A stretch of 64,000 nucleotides of DNA. It comes from Enemella evansiae. GTDB lineage: Bacteria > Pseudomonadota > Alphaproteobacteria > Rhodobacterales > Rhodobacteraceae. The translations under genes and the position numbers were made by a program. The notes beneath the pieces were generated by a model. That model was given only the letters and a program-made list of their open reading frames with translations, did no database searches and was not told where the DNA came from. Within the stretch, counting starts at the first letter, position 1; every line of letters begins with the position of its first letter. Location of the stretch: the NCBI GenBank assembly GCA_017255395.1, contig JAFKDC010000002.1, positions 84,528 through 148,527 on the forward strand. Direction: 5' to 3'. Shown here one piece after another: positions 48,563 to 57,776 of this stretch.

Positions 48563-50355
48563 CCCGCACCCCGCTGCGCCCGCTGGCGCGCATCCTCGAA
48601 GCCCGCCAGAAGGGCGAGAACCCCGACGCCATCGAACGCGAGAACCGGCGCATCCGTCACGAACAGATGCGCGACCGGGCGCGGATGCGGGCAGAGGGGC
48701 GCCTGCTGGTGCTGGCGGTGATGTTCTTCGGAGCCTTCGGCGTGGTCGGCGCCCGCATGGGCATGCTCTCGGCCTCCGAGCCGTCAGAGCCGCGCGCCGC
48801 GACCTCGGGCAACTCGATCATCGCCAGCCGCGCCGACATCGTCGACCGGCAGGGGCGGCTTCTGGCCACCAACATGTCGACGCATTCGCTTTATGCGCAT
48901 CCGGGCCAGATCTACCAGAAGGCCCGCACGGTCGAGGAACTGGTCAAGATCTTCCCCGACCTCGACGGCCCGCGCCTGCTGAAGCGTTTCGAGGACCCGA
49001 AGCGCAAGTTCCTGTGGATTCGCAAGAAGATCAGCCCCGAGCAGATGCAGGCGGTGCATGATATCGGCGAGCCGGGGCTGCTGTTCGGGCCGCGTGAGAT
49101 GCGGCTTTATCCCAACGGCGCCCTGGCCTCGCACATCCTTGGCGGCGCCTCCTTCGGCGAAGAGGGCGTGCATTCCGCCGAGGTGATCGGCACCGCTGGC
49201 ATCGAGAAATATTTCGACGAGGCGCTGCGCGACCCGGCGCGAGAGGGTCAGCCGCTGGCGCTATCCATCGACATGACGGTGCAGGCGGCCTCCGAGGAAA
49301 TCCTCGACGCGGGCATGAAGCTGATGAACGCCAAGGGCGCGGCCAGCGTGCTGATGGACGTCGAGACCGGCGAGATCCTCTCGATGGTCTCTCTGCCCGA
49401 TTTCGACCCGAACGACCGGCCCAACCCGCTGGTTCAGGGCCGCCCCTCGGACAGCCCGCTGTTTAACCGCGCGGTGCAGGGGGTCTATGAACTGGGCTCG
49501 ACCTACAAGATCTTCGCCGCCGCACAGGCGATGGAGCTGGGTCTGGTCGGCCCCGAGACGCTGATCGACACCAGCCCGCCCCTGAAGGTCGGCGGCCATC
49601 GCATCGGCGAGTTCGGCAACAAGAACTACAAGACCCTCACGGTCGAGAAGATCATGGTGAAATCCTCGAACCGGGGGACCGGCAAGCTGGCCCTGGCCAT
49701 CGGGGCGAGCCGGCAGCAGGAGTTCCTGAAGTCGCTGGGGCTGTTCGCGGCGCCGCCGATCGAGATGGTCGAGGCGGCGGGCGGCGCGCCTTTGCTGCCC
49801 AAGCGCTGGACGGATCTTTCGACGGTCACGGTGTCCTACGGCCACGGCATGTCGACGACGCCGGTGCATCTGGCGGCGGGCTACGCGGCCATCGCAAACG
49901 GCGGGCGCTACGTGAAGCCGACGCTGCTGAAGCAATCGGCCCCGCAGGCGGGCAGCCGCGTCATGCGCGAGGATGTGGCGAACCATGCCCGGCGGATGCT
50001 GCGGCTGGTGGTCAGCCACCCCGAGGGCACCGCCAGCTTCGCCCGGGTGCCGGGCTATCACGTCGGCGGCAAGACCGGCACGGCGGACAAGCCCAAGGAG
50101 GGCGGCAGCGGCTATTACAAGGACAAGACGATCACCACCTTCGCCTCGCTGTTTCCGGCCCATGACCCGAAATACGTGCTGGTGGTGATGCTGGACGAGC
50201 CGGTGGAGACCTCGGGCCCCAAGCCGCGCCGCACCGCGGGCTGGACGGCGGTGCCGGTGGCGGCAGAGATGATCAGGCGCGTCGCGCCGCTTCTGGGTGT
50301 GCACCCGGACTACAGGGAAACGCCGCTGCTGACCAGCACCTCGGCCTCTGACTGA
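48559..50355 (+). CDS. ftsI: Division-specific peptidoglycan transpeptidase FtsI (PBP3)
   Basis: A 598-residue class B PBP. A long cytoplasmic tail (1-45), a membrane helix (about 47-68), the pedestal domain with RADIVDRQGRLLATNMSTHS, and a transpeptidase domain with Ser314-x-x-Lys317 (GSTYKIF), SSN in VKSSNRGTGK, and Lys505 in HVGGKTGTAD. It cross-links septal peptidoglycan with FtsW. ATG 48559 overlaps the ftsL stop. A 265-nt spacer with one AAGAAG-type repeat separates it from murE. Confidence 0.96.
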   Translation: MTRTPLRPLARILEARQKGENPDAIERENRRIRHEQMRDRARMRAEGRLLVLAVMFFGAFGVVGARMGMLSASEPSEPRAATSGNSIIASRADIVDRQGRLLATNMSTHSLYAHPGQIYQKARTVEELVKIFPDLDGPRLLKRFEDPKRKFLWIRKKISPEQMQAVHDIGEPGLLFGPREMRLYPNGALASHILGGASFGEEGVHSAEVIGTAGIEKYFDEALRDPAREGQPLALSIDMTVQAASEEILDAGMKLMNAKGAASVLMDVETGEILSMVSLPDFDPNDRPNPLVQGRPSDSPLFNRAVQGVYELGSTYKIFAAAQAMELGLVGPETLIDTSPPLKVGGHRIGEFGNKNYKTLTVEKIMVKSSNRGTGKLALAIGASRQQEFLKSLGLFAAPPIEMVEAAGGAPLLPKRWTDLSTVTVSYGHGMSTTPVHLAAGYAAIANGGRYVKPTLLKQSAPQAGSRVMREDVANHARRMLRLVVSHPEGTASFARVPGYHVGGKTGTADKPKEGGSGYYKDKTITTFASLFPAHDPKYVLVVMLDEPVETSGPKPRRTAGWTAVPVAAEMIRRVAPLLGVHPDYRETPLLTSTSASD

Positions 50356-50578
50356 GCGGACGCGGCACGGCGGCTTGCGCGGGCCCGCCTTGTGACGATG
50401 GGGACGCGGACCGGCGAGGCAATCCCCGATTGAACGGGCGCGCGCGGTGCGCGCCGCGCCGCCGGTCCGGGTTGGCTGATGGCCGGGCGTCGCCGGAACG
50501 GACTTGCGCCCGGGGGCCTTAACGGGGCATTGGGGCGCAGTGAATCCGCGCGACCGGGGCGCCTTTGGCCTGTGTCGT

Positions 50579-50604
50579 GTGAGGTATTTGGACCAAGAAG
50601 AAGC
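50579..50604. repeat. Dispersed intergenic repeat, AAGAAG type, upstream of murE
   Basis: GTGAGGTATTTGGACCAAGA followed by AGAAGCCAGGG, matching the GGTATTT..GGACCAAGAAGAAG core of the other copies but without the upstream GC hairpin. It ends next to the murE ribosome binding site. The rest of 50356-50620 shows no gene. Confidence 0.55.
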
Positions 50605-50620
50605 CAGGGAGCCTTTCCAG

Positions 50621-52114
50621 ATGGCGCCGGACCGCAAGACCATGACCAAGAGCCTGTCCGAACTGGGCCTGCGCGCGCGTGGCGGGCGAGAGGCGCGGGT
50701 GACCGGGCTGACGGTGGACAGCCGCGAGGTGACGGAGGGCGCCCTGTTCGCGGCGCTGCCGGGGGTCAAGGTGCATGGCGCCGCCTTCATCGCCACGGCG
50801 CTGGAGGCTGGCGCGGCGGCGGTGCTGACCGATGCGGCGGGCGCGAAGATTGCGGCGGAGGCGCTGGCCGGGTCCGAGGTGGCGCTGGTCATCGCCGAGG
50901 ATCCGCGGCAGGCGCTGGCCTATACCGCGGCCCTGTGGTTCGGCACCCAGCCCGACACGGTGGTGGCGGTGACAGGCACCAACGGCAAGACCTCGGTTTC
51001 GACCTTCGTGCGGCAGATCTGGCAGGAACTGGGCCTGCGCGCGGTGAACCTTGGCACCACCGGGGTCGAGGGCGACTGGCAGGCGCCCCTGCGGCACACC
51101 ACGCCCGAGCCGATCACGCTGCACCGGATGCTGGCCGGGGCGGCGGAGGCCTCTGTGACCCATGCGGCGATGGAGGCCTCTTCGCACGGGCTGGCGCAGC
51201 GGCGGCTGGACGGGGTGACGCTGACGGCGGCGGGCTTTACCAATTTCACGCAGGATCATCTGGATTACCACACCAGCTTCGACGACTACTTCGCCGCCAA
51301 GGCGGGGCTGTTCGCGCGGGTGTTGTCCGAGGACGGCACGGCGGTGATCAACATCGACGATGCGCGCGGGGTGGATATGCTGGCCATTGCCAAGGCGCGC
51401 GGGCAGGCGGTGCTGACCGTGGGCCGCGAGGCGGCGGACCTCTGCCTTGAGGCGCAGCGCTTCGATGCCACGGGGCAGGAGATCCGGCTGAGCTTCGAGG
51501 GCATCGTCCGGCAGGAGCGGCTGGGGCTGATCGGCGGCTTTCAGGCGGAAAACGTGTTGCTGGCCGCCGGGCTGGTGATCGCCTGCGGCGGTGACCCTGA
51601 GGACGTCTTCGACGTGCTGCCCCTGCTGGGCACGGTCCGGGGGCGGATGCAGCTGGCCGCGACGCGCGACAACGGCGCGGCGGTCTTCGTCGATTACGCC
51701 CATACGCCCGATGCGGTGGCGACCGCCATTCAGGCGCTGCGCCCGCATGTGATGGGGCGGCTGGTGGCCATCGTCGGCGCCGGCGGCGACCGCGATACCG
51801 GCAAGCGGCCGCTGATGGGGCAGGCGGCGGCGGAACACGCGGACACGGTGATCGTGACCGACGACAACCCGCGCTCGGAAGACCCGGCTGCTATCCGCGC
51901 CGCCGTCATGGCGGGCGCGCCCGAGGCCATCGAGGTGGCGGACCGCGCCGAGGCGATCCTGCGCGGCGTCGACGCGCTGGGGCCGGGCGATGCGCTGCTG
52001 ATCTGCGGCAAGGGGCACGAGAGCGGGCAGATCGTCGGCGACACGGTCTATCCCTTCGACGATGCGGAACAGGCGAGCGTGGCGGTGGCGGCGCTGGACG
52101 GAAAGGGATCGTGA
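50621..52114 (+). CDS. murE: UDP-MurNAc-L-Ala-D-Glu:meso-DAP ligase
   Basis: A 497-residue Mur ligase. VTGLTVDSREVTEGALFAALPG is the N-terminal UDP-binding part; VVAVTGTNGKTSVSTFV is the ATP loop; MEASSHGLAQRRLDGV and TNFTQDHLDYH with the carbamoylated Lys region follow; TDDNPRSEDP is the DNPR motif specific for meso-diaminopimelate. ATG 50621 has AGGGAGCC upstream. It overlaps murF. Confidence 0.97.
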   Translation: MAPDRKTMTKSLSELGLRARGGREARVTGLTVDSREVTEGALFAALPGVKVHGAAFIATALEAGAAAVLTDAAGAKIAAEALAGSEVALVIAEDPRQALAYTAALWFGTQPDTVVAVTGTNGKTSVSTFVRQIWQELGLRAVNLGTTGVEGDWQAPLRHTTPEPITLHRMLAGAAEASVTHAAMEASSHGLAQRRLDGVTLTAAGFTNFTQDHLDYHTSFDDYFAAKAGLFARVLSEDGTAVINIDDARGVDMLAIAKARGQAVLTVGREAADLCLEAQRFDATGQEIRLSFEGIVRQERLGLIGGFQAENVLLAAGLVIACGGDPEDVFDVLPLLGTVRGRMQLAATRDNGAAVFVDYAHTPDAVATAIQALRPHVMGRLVAIVGAGGDRDTGKRPLMGQAAAEHADTVIVTDDNPRSEDPAAIRAAVMAGAPEAIEVADRAEAILRGVDALGPGDALLICGKGHESGQIVGDTVYPFDDAEQASVAVAALDGKGS

Positions 52115-53556
52115 TGCTCTGGACGGCGCAGGAGGCGGCCGAGGCCACCGGCGGCAGGGTCGCGGGCGACTGGCAGGTGGGGGGCGTGTCGATCGACACG
52201 CGCACCATCGCAAAGGGCGATCTCTTCGTGGCCCTGAAGGCGGCGCGCGACGGGCATGACTTCGTCGCGCAGGCGCTGGAAAACGGTGCGGCGGCGGCGC
52301 TGGTGTCCCGGGTGCCCGAGGGCGTCGACCCCGGAAAGTGTCTTGTGGTCAGGGATGTGCAGGCCGGTCTTGAGGCTTTGGGTCAGGCGGCGCGGGCGCG
52401 GTTTAAGGGCCGCGTGGTCGCCGTCACCGGCTCGGTCGGCAAGACCACGACCAAGGAGATGCTGCGCAGGGTTCTGGGCGAGCAGGGCACGGTCCACGCC
52501 GCCGAGAAGAGCTACAACAACCACTGGGGCGTGCCGCTGACGCTGGCGCGGATGCCCGCCGATGCGGATTTCGCCGTCATCGAGATCGGCATGAACCATC
52601 CCGGAGAGATCGCGCCGCTGGCCCGCATGGCGCGGCCGCATGTGGCGATGGTGACCATCGTCGCGCCCGCGCATCTGGCGGCCTTCGACAGCCTCGAGGG
52701 GATCGCACGTGAGAAAGCGGCGATCTTCGAAGGGCTCGAACCGGGCGGCACGGCCATCTACAATGCCGATCTCGCGGTCAGCCCGATCCTGCGCGCGGCG
52801 GCCAAGACCCATGCCAAGCGCGTGCTGTCCTTCGGCGAGAAGCCCGGCGCGCATCACCGCGCGCTCGAGGTCTCTGTGCTGGATGCCTGTACGGTGGTGC
52901 AGGCGCGGGCCTGGCGCTCGCCGATCCTCTACAAGGTCATGGTGCCGGGGCGGCATTTCGCGGTGAACGGGCTGGGCGTGCTGGCGGTGGCCCATGCGCT
53001 GGGGCTGGACCGGGCGCGCGCGGTGGCGGCGCTGGCGCAGTGGCACCCGGGCGCCGGGCGGGGCCTGCGCGAGCGCATCCTGCTGGACCCGGTGGACGCG
53101 CGGCAGAGCGTGGAGCTGATCGACGACGCCTATAACGCCAACCCCGCCTCGCTGGGTGCCTCTCTGGAGGTGCTGGCAGCGGCAGAGCCGAAAGACGGGG
53201 TGGGGCGCTTTTCCAGGGGACGGCGGATCGCCTATCTTGGCGACATGAAGGAACTGGGCAGCGACGAGGTCGCCCTGCATCAGGCAGTGGCCGGGCTGCC
53301 CGCCATGGGGTCCATCGACATCGTGCATTGTGTCGGGCCGCTGATGCGGGCGCTCTGGCTGGCCCTGCCCGAGGGCAAGCGCGGCCACTGGACGGAAACC
53401 GCAGACACGATGGCGGGCCGGGTGGCGCGCGATCTGGATGCGGGGGACGTGGTACTGGCCAAGGGTTCTCTGTCGATGGGCATCGGGCGCGTGGTCGATG
53501 CGATCCGGCGGCTGAGCAAGGCCCCGGCAAGCCCCGAGATCGAACTGGACGTTTAG
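52114..53556 (+). CDS. murF: UDP-MurNAc-tripeptide:D-Ala-D-Ala ligase
   Basis: A 480-residue Mur ligase adding D-Ala-D-Ala. GVSIDTRTIAKGDLFVALKAARDGHDFV at the start, VVAVTGSVGKTTTKEML as ATP loop, EKSYNNHWGVPLTL, IEIGMNHPGEI, and LIDDAYNANPASLGASLEVL are MurF marks. ATG 52114 (TGATG overlap with murE) is preferred to GTG 52111 on spacing from AAAGGGA. mraY follows after 9 nt. Confidence 0.97.
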   Translation: MLWTAQEAAEATGGRVAGDWQVGGVSIDTRTIAKGDLFVALKAARDGHDFVAQALENGAAAALVSRVPEGVDPGKCLVVRDVQAGLEALGQAARARFKGRVVAVTGSVGKTTTKEMLRRVLGEQGTVHAAEKSYNNHWGVPLTLARMPADADFAVIEIGMNHPGEIAPLARMARPHVAMVTIVAPAHLAAFDSLEGIAREKAAIFEGLEPGGTAIYNADLAVSPILRAAAKTHAKRVLSFGEKPGAHHRALEVSVLDACTVVQARAWRSPILYKVMVPGRHFAVNGLGVLAVAHALGLDRARAVAALAQWHPGAGRGLRERILLDPVDARQSVELIDDAYNANPASLGASLEVLAAAEPKDGVGRFSRGRRIAYLGDMKELGSDEVALHQAVAGLPAMGSIDIVHCVGPLMRALWLALPEGKRGHWTETADTMAGRVARDLDAGDVVLAKGSLSMGIGRVVDAIRRLSKAPASPEIELDV

Positions 53557-53565
53557 GAGCGTGGA

Positions 53566-54648
53566 ATGCTGTACTGGTTGGCCGAACTGAGCGACGGCGG
53601 CGATGCCTTCAACCTGTTTCGCTACATCACCTTTCGCGCGGGCGGCGCCTTTCTGACGGCGCTGGTCTTCGGCTTCCTCTTCGGGCTGCCGCTGATCAAC
53701 GTGCTGCGCAAGCGGCAGGGCAAGGGCCAGCCGATCCGCACCGACGGGCCCGAGGGGCATTTCGTCAAGGCAGGCACGCCGACCATGGGCGGTCTGCTGA
53801 TCATCGGCGCGCTGGTGACCTCGACACTGCTCTGGGCGCGGCTGGACAATGCCTTTGTCTGGATGGTGCTCTTCGTGACCATTGCCTATGCGGCCATCGG
53901 CTTTGCCGACGATTACGCCAAGGTGTCCAAGCAGAACACTGCCGGGGTCTCTGGCAGGACACGGCTTCTGCTGGGCTTCATCATTGCCGGGATCGCGGGC
54001 TTCTGGGCGGCGCAGTACCACCCGGACGAGCTGACCTATCAGCTGGCTTTGCCGATCTTCAAGAATACGCTCATCAACCTGTCGTTCCTCTTCATCCCCT
54101 TTGCGATGATCGTGATCGTCGGTGCCGCCAACGCGGTGAACCTGACCGACGGGCTGGACGGGCTGGCGATCATGCCGGTGATGATCGCGACCTCGACGCT
54201 GGGGATCATCGCCTATGCGGTGGGCCGCGTCGACTTTACCGAATACCTCGACGTGCACTATGTGCCGGGGACGGGTGAGATCCTGGTCTTCGCGGCGGGA
54301 GTGGTCGGCGGCGGGCTGGGGTTCCTGTGGTACAACGCGCCGCCCGCGGCGGTCTTCATGGGCGACACGGGATCGCTGGCCCTTGGCGGCGCGCTGGGGG
54401 CCATTGCGGTGGCGACCAAGCACGAGATCGTGCTGGGCATCGTGGGCGGTCTCTTCGTGGTCGAGGCGCTGTCGGTGATCATCCAGGTGCTCTACTTCAA
54501 GCGTACCGGCAAGCGGGTCTTCCTGATGGCGCCGATCCATCACCACTACGAAAAGAAGGGCTGGGCCGAACCGACCATCGTGATCCGCTTCTGGATCATC
54601 TCGCTGATCCTGGCGATCATCGGTCTGGCCACGCTGAAGGTTCGCTGA
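53566..54648 (+). CDS. mraY: Phospho-MurNAc-pentapeptide transferase
   Basis: A 360-residue polytopic membrane enzyme that makes lipid I on undecaprenyl phosphate. Signatures: [34 protein letters not shown] (first Asp pair), [37 protein letters not shown] and [15 protein letters not shown]. Length exactly typical. Last gene before the reverse-strand insertion in the cluster. Confidence 0.98.
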   Translation: MLYWLAELSDGGDAFNLFRYITFRAGGAFLTALVFGFLFGLPLINVLRKRQGKGQPIRTDGPEGHFVKAGTPTMGGLLIIGALVTSTLLWARLDNAFVWMVLFVTIAYAAIGFADDYAKVSKQNTAGVSGRTRLLLGFIIAGIAGFWAAQYHPDELTYQLALPIFKNTLINLSFLFIPFAMIVIVGAANAVNLTDGLDGLAIMPVMIATSTLGIIAYAVGRVDFTEYLDVHYVPGTGEILVFAAGVVGGGLGFLWYNAPPAAVFMGDTGSLALGGALGAIAVATKHEIVLGIVGGLFVVEALSVIIQVLYFKRTGKRVFLMAPIHHHYEKKGWAEPTIVIRFWIISLILAIIGLATLKVR

Positions 54649-54703
54649 AGAAGCACCGATCAGGCGGATGCCGTTTCGCCTGCGCGGCGCGCAGGCGACC
54701 GGG

Positions 54704-54850
54704 TGGGGGCTTTGCCCCCGCTCGCTGCGCTCGCCCCCCAGGATATTTCCAGACAGAAGAAGCAGGGGCGAGGCCCGCCCTTCTTGGTTTGGAAAATACC
54801 GCGGAGAGCGCAAGCGGCAGGGCCTCGCGCAGGCCCGCAGCGCGGACCTT
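54704..54850. repeat. Two inverted copies of the AAGAAG-type intergenic repeat
   Basis: A forward copy, 54704-54766: hairpin GGGGGCTTTGCCCCC, CTCGCTGCGCTCG, CCCCCCAGGATATTTCCAGA, CAGAAGAAGCAGGGG. A reverse copy follows, about 54778-54850: the minus strand reads CGCGGTATTTTCCAAACCAA then GAAGGG. They face each other between the convergent mraY and yihY-like genes, so the transcript can fold back. No gene in 54649-54870. Confidence 0.65.
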
Positions 54851-54870
54851 GTGGTCCCGAGGCGCCTGTC

Positions 54871-55851
54871 TCAATCGTCCGTGGGGATCGCCTCGGGAGA
54901 TTTCTCGCGCTGTTCCGGCGCATCCGGCGGCAGGTCGGCCTCGCGGTTGACCGCATCCAGCGCGGCGTTGAGTTCCGCGCCCACCAAGAGCACCGTGGCG
55001 GAAAGCCAGAGCCAGAGCAGCAGGACCACGACACCGGTCAGGGTGCCGAAGGTCTGCTGGTAGTTGCCGAAGTTCTCGACGTAGAGCGAAAAGCCGACGC
55101 AGCCGATCACCCAGAGAACGGTCGCCAGAACCGCCCCCGGCACAAGCCAGCGCCAGCGGGCGCGGTCGCGGTCAGGGGCGTAGCGATACAGGATCATCAC
55201 GCCGACCACCGACAGGCCCAGCATGGCCCCCCAGCGCAGGGCGTCGATGATGCGTTGTTCCGTGTCGCCCAGGGGGACGAACTTCATCGCCGTGGGGATC
55301 ACGATGGTCGCGGCGAATCCCATGGCCACGCCCAGCACAAGGACCACCGTCAGCAAGAGCTGCGCAAAGGTCTGGCGGATGAAGCCGCGGCTTTCGCGCT
55401 TGTCGAAGGCGACGTTGATGCCCTGCATCAGGCTGCCCACCCCGCGCGAGGCGGACCAGATCGCCAGCGCAAACCCGAGGATCGCGGCGAGGCCCAGCCC
55501 CTTTTCGTGGCTGCCCGCCACCCCGCGCGCCTGATCCATCACGATGGTGGCCGCGTTGTCGGGCATCAACTGGGCGACGCTTTGCAGTTCTTCCGTGACG
55601 GCGGTCGGGTCGAAAAGCAGCCCCGCCACCGCCATCATCGCGGTGATCGCCGGGAACAGCGAGAGCAGCCCGTAGAAGGCCACTCCGGCGGCGATCAGGG
55701 TGATGCGATCGTCCGCAATCCGACCCGGCAGCCGCCAGAATGCGCGGAACCAGGCCTTCAGCGGCAGGTTCCGCGGGGCATAGGCGCGGGTCCCGGTCAT
55801 GTCCCGTGGCGAGCGCGTGCGGCGCAGGAAGGGGCGGGTGGTTGTGGTCAT
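54871..55851 (-). CDS. YihY/BrkB-family membrane protein
   Basis: A 326-residue inner-membrane protein with about six hydrophobic helices: [26 protein letters not shown] is the signature first helix, then [131 protein letters not shown]. The charged C terminus (residues 300-326) is hydrophilic. Function unclear; the old RNase BN name is wrong. It lies against the direction of the dcw genes. Confidence 0.92.
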   Translation of the reverse strand: MTTTTRPFLRRTRSPRDMTGTRAYAPRNLPLKAWFRAFWRLPGRIADDRITLIAAGVAFYGLLSLFPAITAMMAVAGLLFDPTAVTEELQSVAQLMPDNAATIVMDQARGVAGSHEKGLGLAAILGFALAIWSASRGVGSLMQGINVAFDKRESRGFIRQTFAQLLLTVVLVLGVAMGFAATIVIPTAMKFVPLGDTEQRIIDALRWGAMLGLSVVGVMILYRYAPDRDRARWRWLVPGAVLATVLWVIGCVGFSLYVENFGNYQQTFGTLTGVVVLLLWLWLSATVLLVGAELNAALDAVNREADLPPDAPEQREKSPEAIPTDD

Positions 55852-56019
55852 CGGCGCGGGTGGGTCCCCCCGTTACACGGTCGGCAAGGTCTTGCCGATC
55901 CATATGATGCAAGGCGCCGCCGGGTAAAGGCCCCGGGCGCGCGACGGATGCGCGCCGGGGCTTTTCAGCATCGCCGTCCCGGGGTAGCTCTGATCGCGAA
56001 AGACAGGCGGAGGCATGGC

Positions 56020-57420
56020 ATGATCCCGGTCAGAGGGTTCGACGGCGCGGTGGTGGCGGTCCTGGGGCTGGGACGCTCCGGCCTGTCGGCGGCGCGGGCA
56101 TTGCGCGCCGGCGGCGCAAGTGTCCTCGTGTGGGACGACAATCCCGCCGCGCGCGAAGCGGCGGAGGCCGAGGGTTTCGAGGCGCGCGGCCTGACCCGCC
56201 CCGGCGCCTTCGACGAGGTGGCCTGCCTCGTGACCTCTCCGGGCATTCCGCACCTCTACCCGGCGCCGAATCCGGTCATCGCCGCCGCGCTGGAGGCCGG
56301 GGTGCCGGTGGACAACGATATCGGCCTGTTCTTCCGGTCGCTGGGCGCGGGCTGGGAGGGTTTCGACCGCCCGCCGCGCGTCGTCGCGATCACAGGGTCG
56401 AACGGCAAGTCCACCACCTCGGCGCTGATCCACCACATCCTGACCGCCTCGGGCCGCGAGAGCCAGCTTGCGGGTAACATCGGGCGCGGCGTGCTGGACA
56501 TCGACCCGCCGGGCGACGGGGGCGTGGTGGTGCTGGAGCTCTCCTCCTACCAGACCGAACTGGCGCGGGCGCTGACGCCGGACGTGGCGGTCTTTACCAA
56601 TCTCTCGCCGGATCATCTGGACCGGCACGGCGGGCCGGGGGGCTACTTCGCGGCCAAGCGGCGGCTCTTTGCAGAGGGTGGGCCGGACCGCGCAGTGATC
56701 GGCGTGGACGAGGTCGAGGGGCGCTTTCTGGCCGGGCAACTCTCGGAGGGGCAGGCCGATGACCGGGTGATCCGGGTGGCCACCGCCAAGCTGTCGGGCC
56801 CCGGCTGGATGGTCTTTGCGCGCAAGGGGTTCCTGTCGGAATGGCGCAAGGGGCGGCAGGTGGGCAGCATCGACCTGCGTGCGGTCGCGGGCCTGCCGGG
56901 CACGCACAACCACCAGAACGCCTGCGCCGCCTATGCCGCATGCCGCGCGCTGGCGCTGGGGCCGCGCGAGATCGAGACGGCGCTGCACAGTTTCGCCGGT
57001 CTGCCGCACCGCAGCCAGCGCATCGCCGAGGTGGGCGGGGTGTCTTTCGTCAACGACTCCAAGGCCACCAATGTCGACGCCGCGCTGAAGGCGCTGCTGG
57101 CCTTCCCGAAGGTGCGCTGGGTCTGCGGCGGGCTGATGAAGGAGGGCGGGCTCGACGCGCTGGCCCCGGGTCTGGCGCATGTGGCCAAGGCCTATGTGAT
57201 CGGTCGCGAGGCCGAGGGCTTCGCGCTGGGTCTTCCGGGGATCGAGGCCGAGGTCTGCCGCACCATGGAGGTGGCCGTCGCCCGCGCGGCGGCAGAGGCG
57301 CAGCCGGGCGAGGTCGTCCTGCTGGCGCCCGCCGCCGCCAGTTTCGACCAATACGACAACTTCGAGAAACGCGGCGAGGATTTCATCGCGCAGGTGGCGA
57401 AGGTGACCGGCGCGGCGTGA
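56020..57420 (+). CDS. murD: UDP-MurNAc-L-alanine:D-glutamate ligase
   Basis: A 466-residue Mur ligase. [22 protein letters not shown] opens the Rossmann domain, [17 protein letters not shown] is the ATP loop, [13 protein letters not shown] and [13 protein letters not shown] follow, and [33 protein letters not shown] is the MurD-specific stretch. ATG 56020 has GGAGG 7 nt upstream; the frame is open far upstream through the reverse-strand gene but without homology. The 356-nt spacer after it (57421-57776) shows no gene. Because the yihY-like gene intervenes, murD needs its own promoter or read-through. Confidence 0.97.
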   Translation: MIPVRGFDGAVVAVLGLGRSGLSAARALRAGGASVLVWDDNPAAREAAEAEGFEARGLTRPGAFDEVACLVTSPGIPHLYPAPNPVIAAALEAGVPVDNDIGLFFRSLGAGWEGFDRPPRVVAITGSNGKSTTSALIHHILTASGRESQLAGNIGRGVLDIDPPGDGGVVVLELSSYQTELARALTPDVAVFTNLSPDHLDRHGGPGGYFAAKRRLFAEGGPDRAVIGVDEVEGRFLAGQLSEGQADDRVIRVATAKLSGPGWMVFARKGFLSEWRKGRQVGSIDLRAVAGLPGTHNHQNACAAYAACRALALGPREIETALHSFAGLPHRSQRIAEVGGVSFVNDSKATNVDAALKALLAFPKVRWVCGGLMKEGGLDALAPGLAHVAKAYVIGREAEGFALGLPGIEAEVCRTMEVAVARAAAEAQPGEVVLLAPAAASFDQYDNFEKRGEDFIAQVAKVTGAA

Positions 57421-57776
57421 TGCGGCTGCGCCGCGGGCGGCTCCCGGGCTTCGATGGGCGTGGTGGGGCTCTTGCGCAGCCGGAGAAGGCTACGGAACCG
57501 CCAGAGCGCGGCGCGGCGCTCAAGGCGCCGCAAGCGGGGGCCGCAAGCCGTCCGGGCGCCGGTTGTCCCCGTTGAAGGACCGCGCCTGCGTTGCTCTGCG
57601 CGCCCCGGTCGCCGCAAAGGCCGCGCGCGCGGCCTTCGTGCCCACCTGTGCGCTTTTCACGCGGGCCGGGCGCTCGTCCCGCTGGTCTCGGATGCCTAGA
57701 TCCAGACCGACGGGCGCGGCCTTGCACCCGCCGCGATTTCCGGGCAGTCGACGCCCCGCAGACCCGCCGGAGGATC

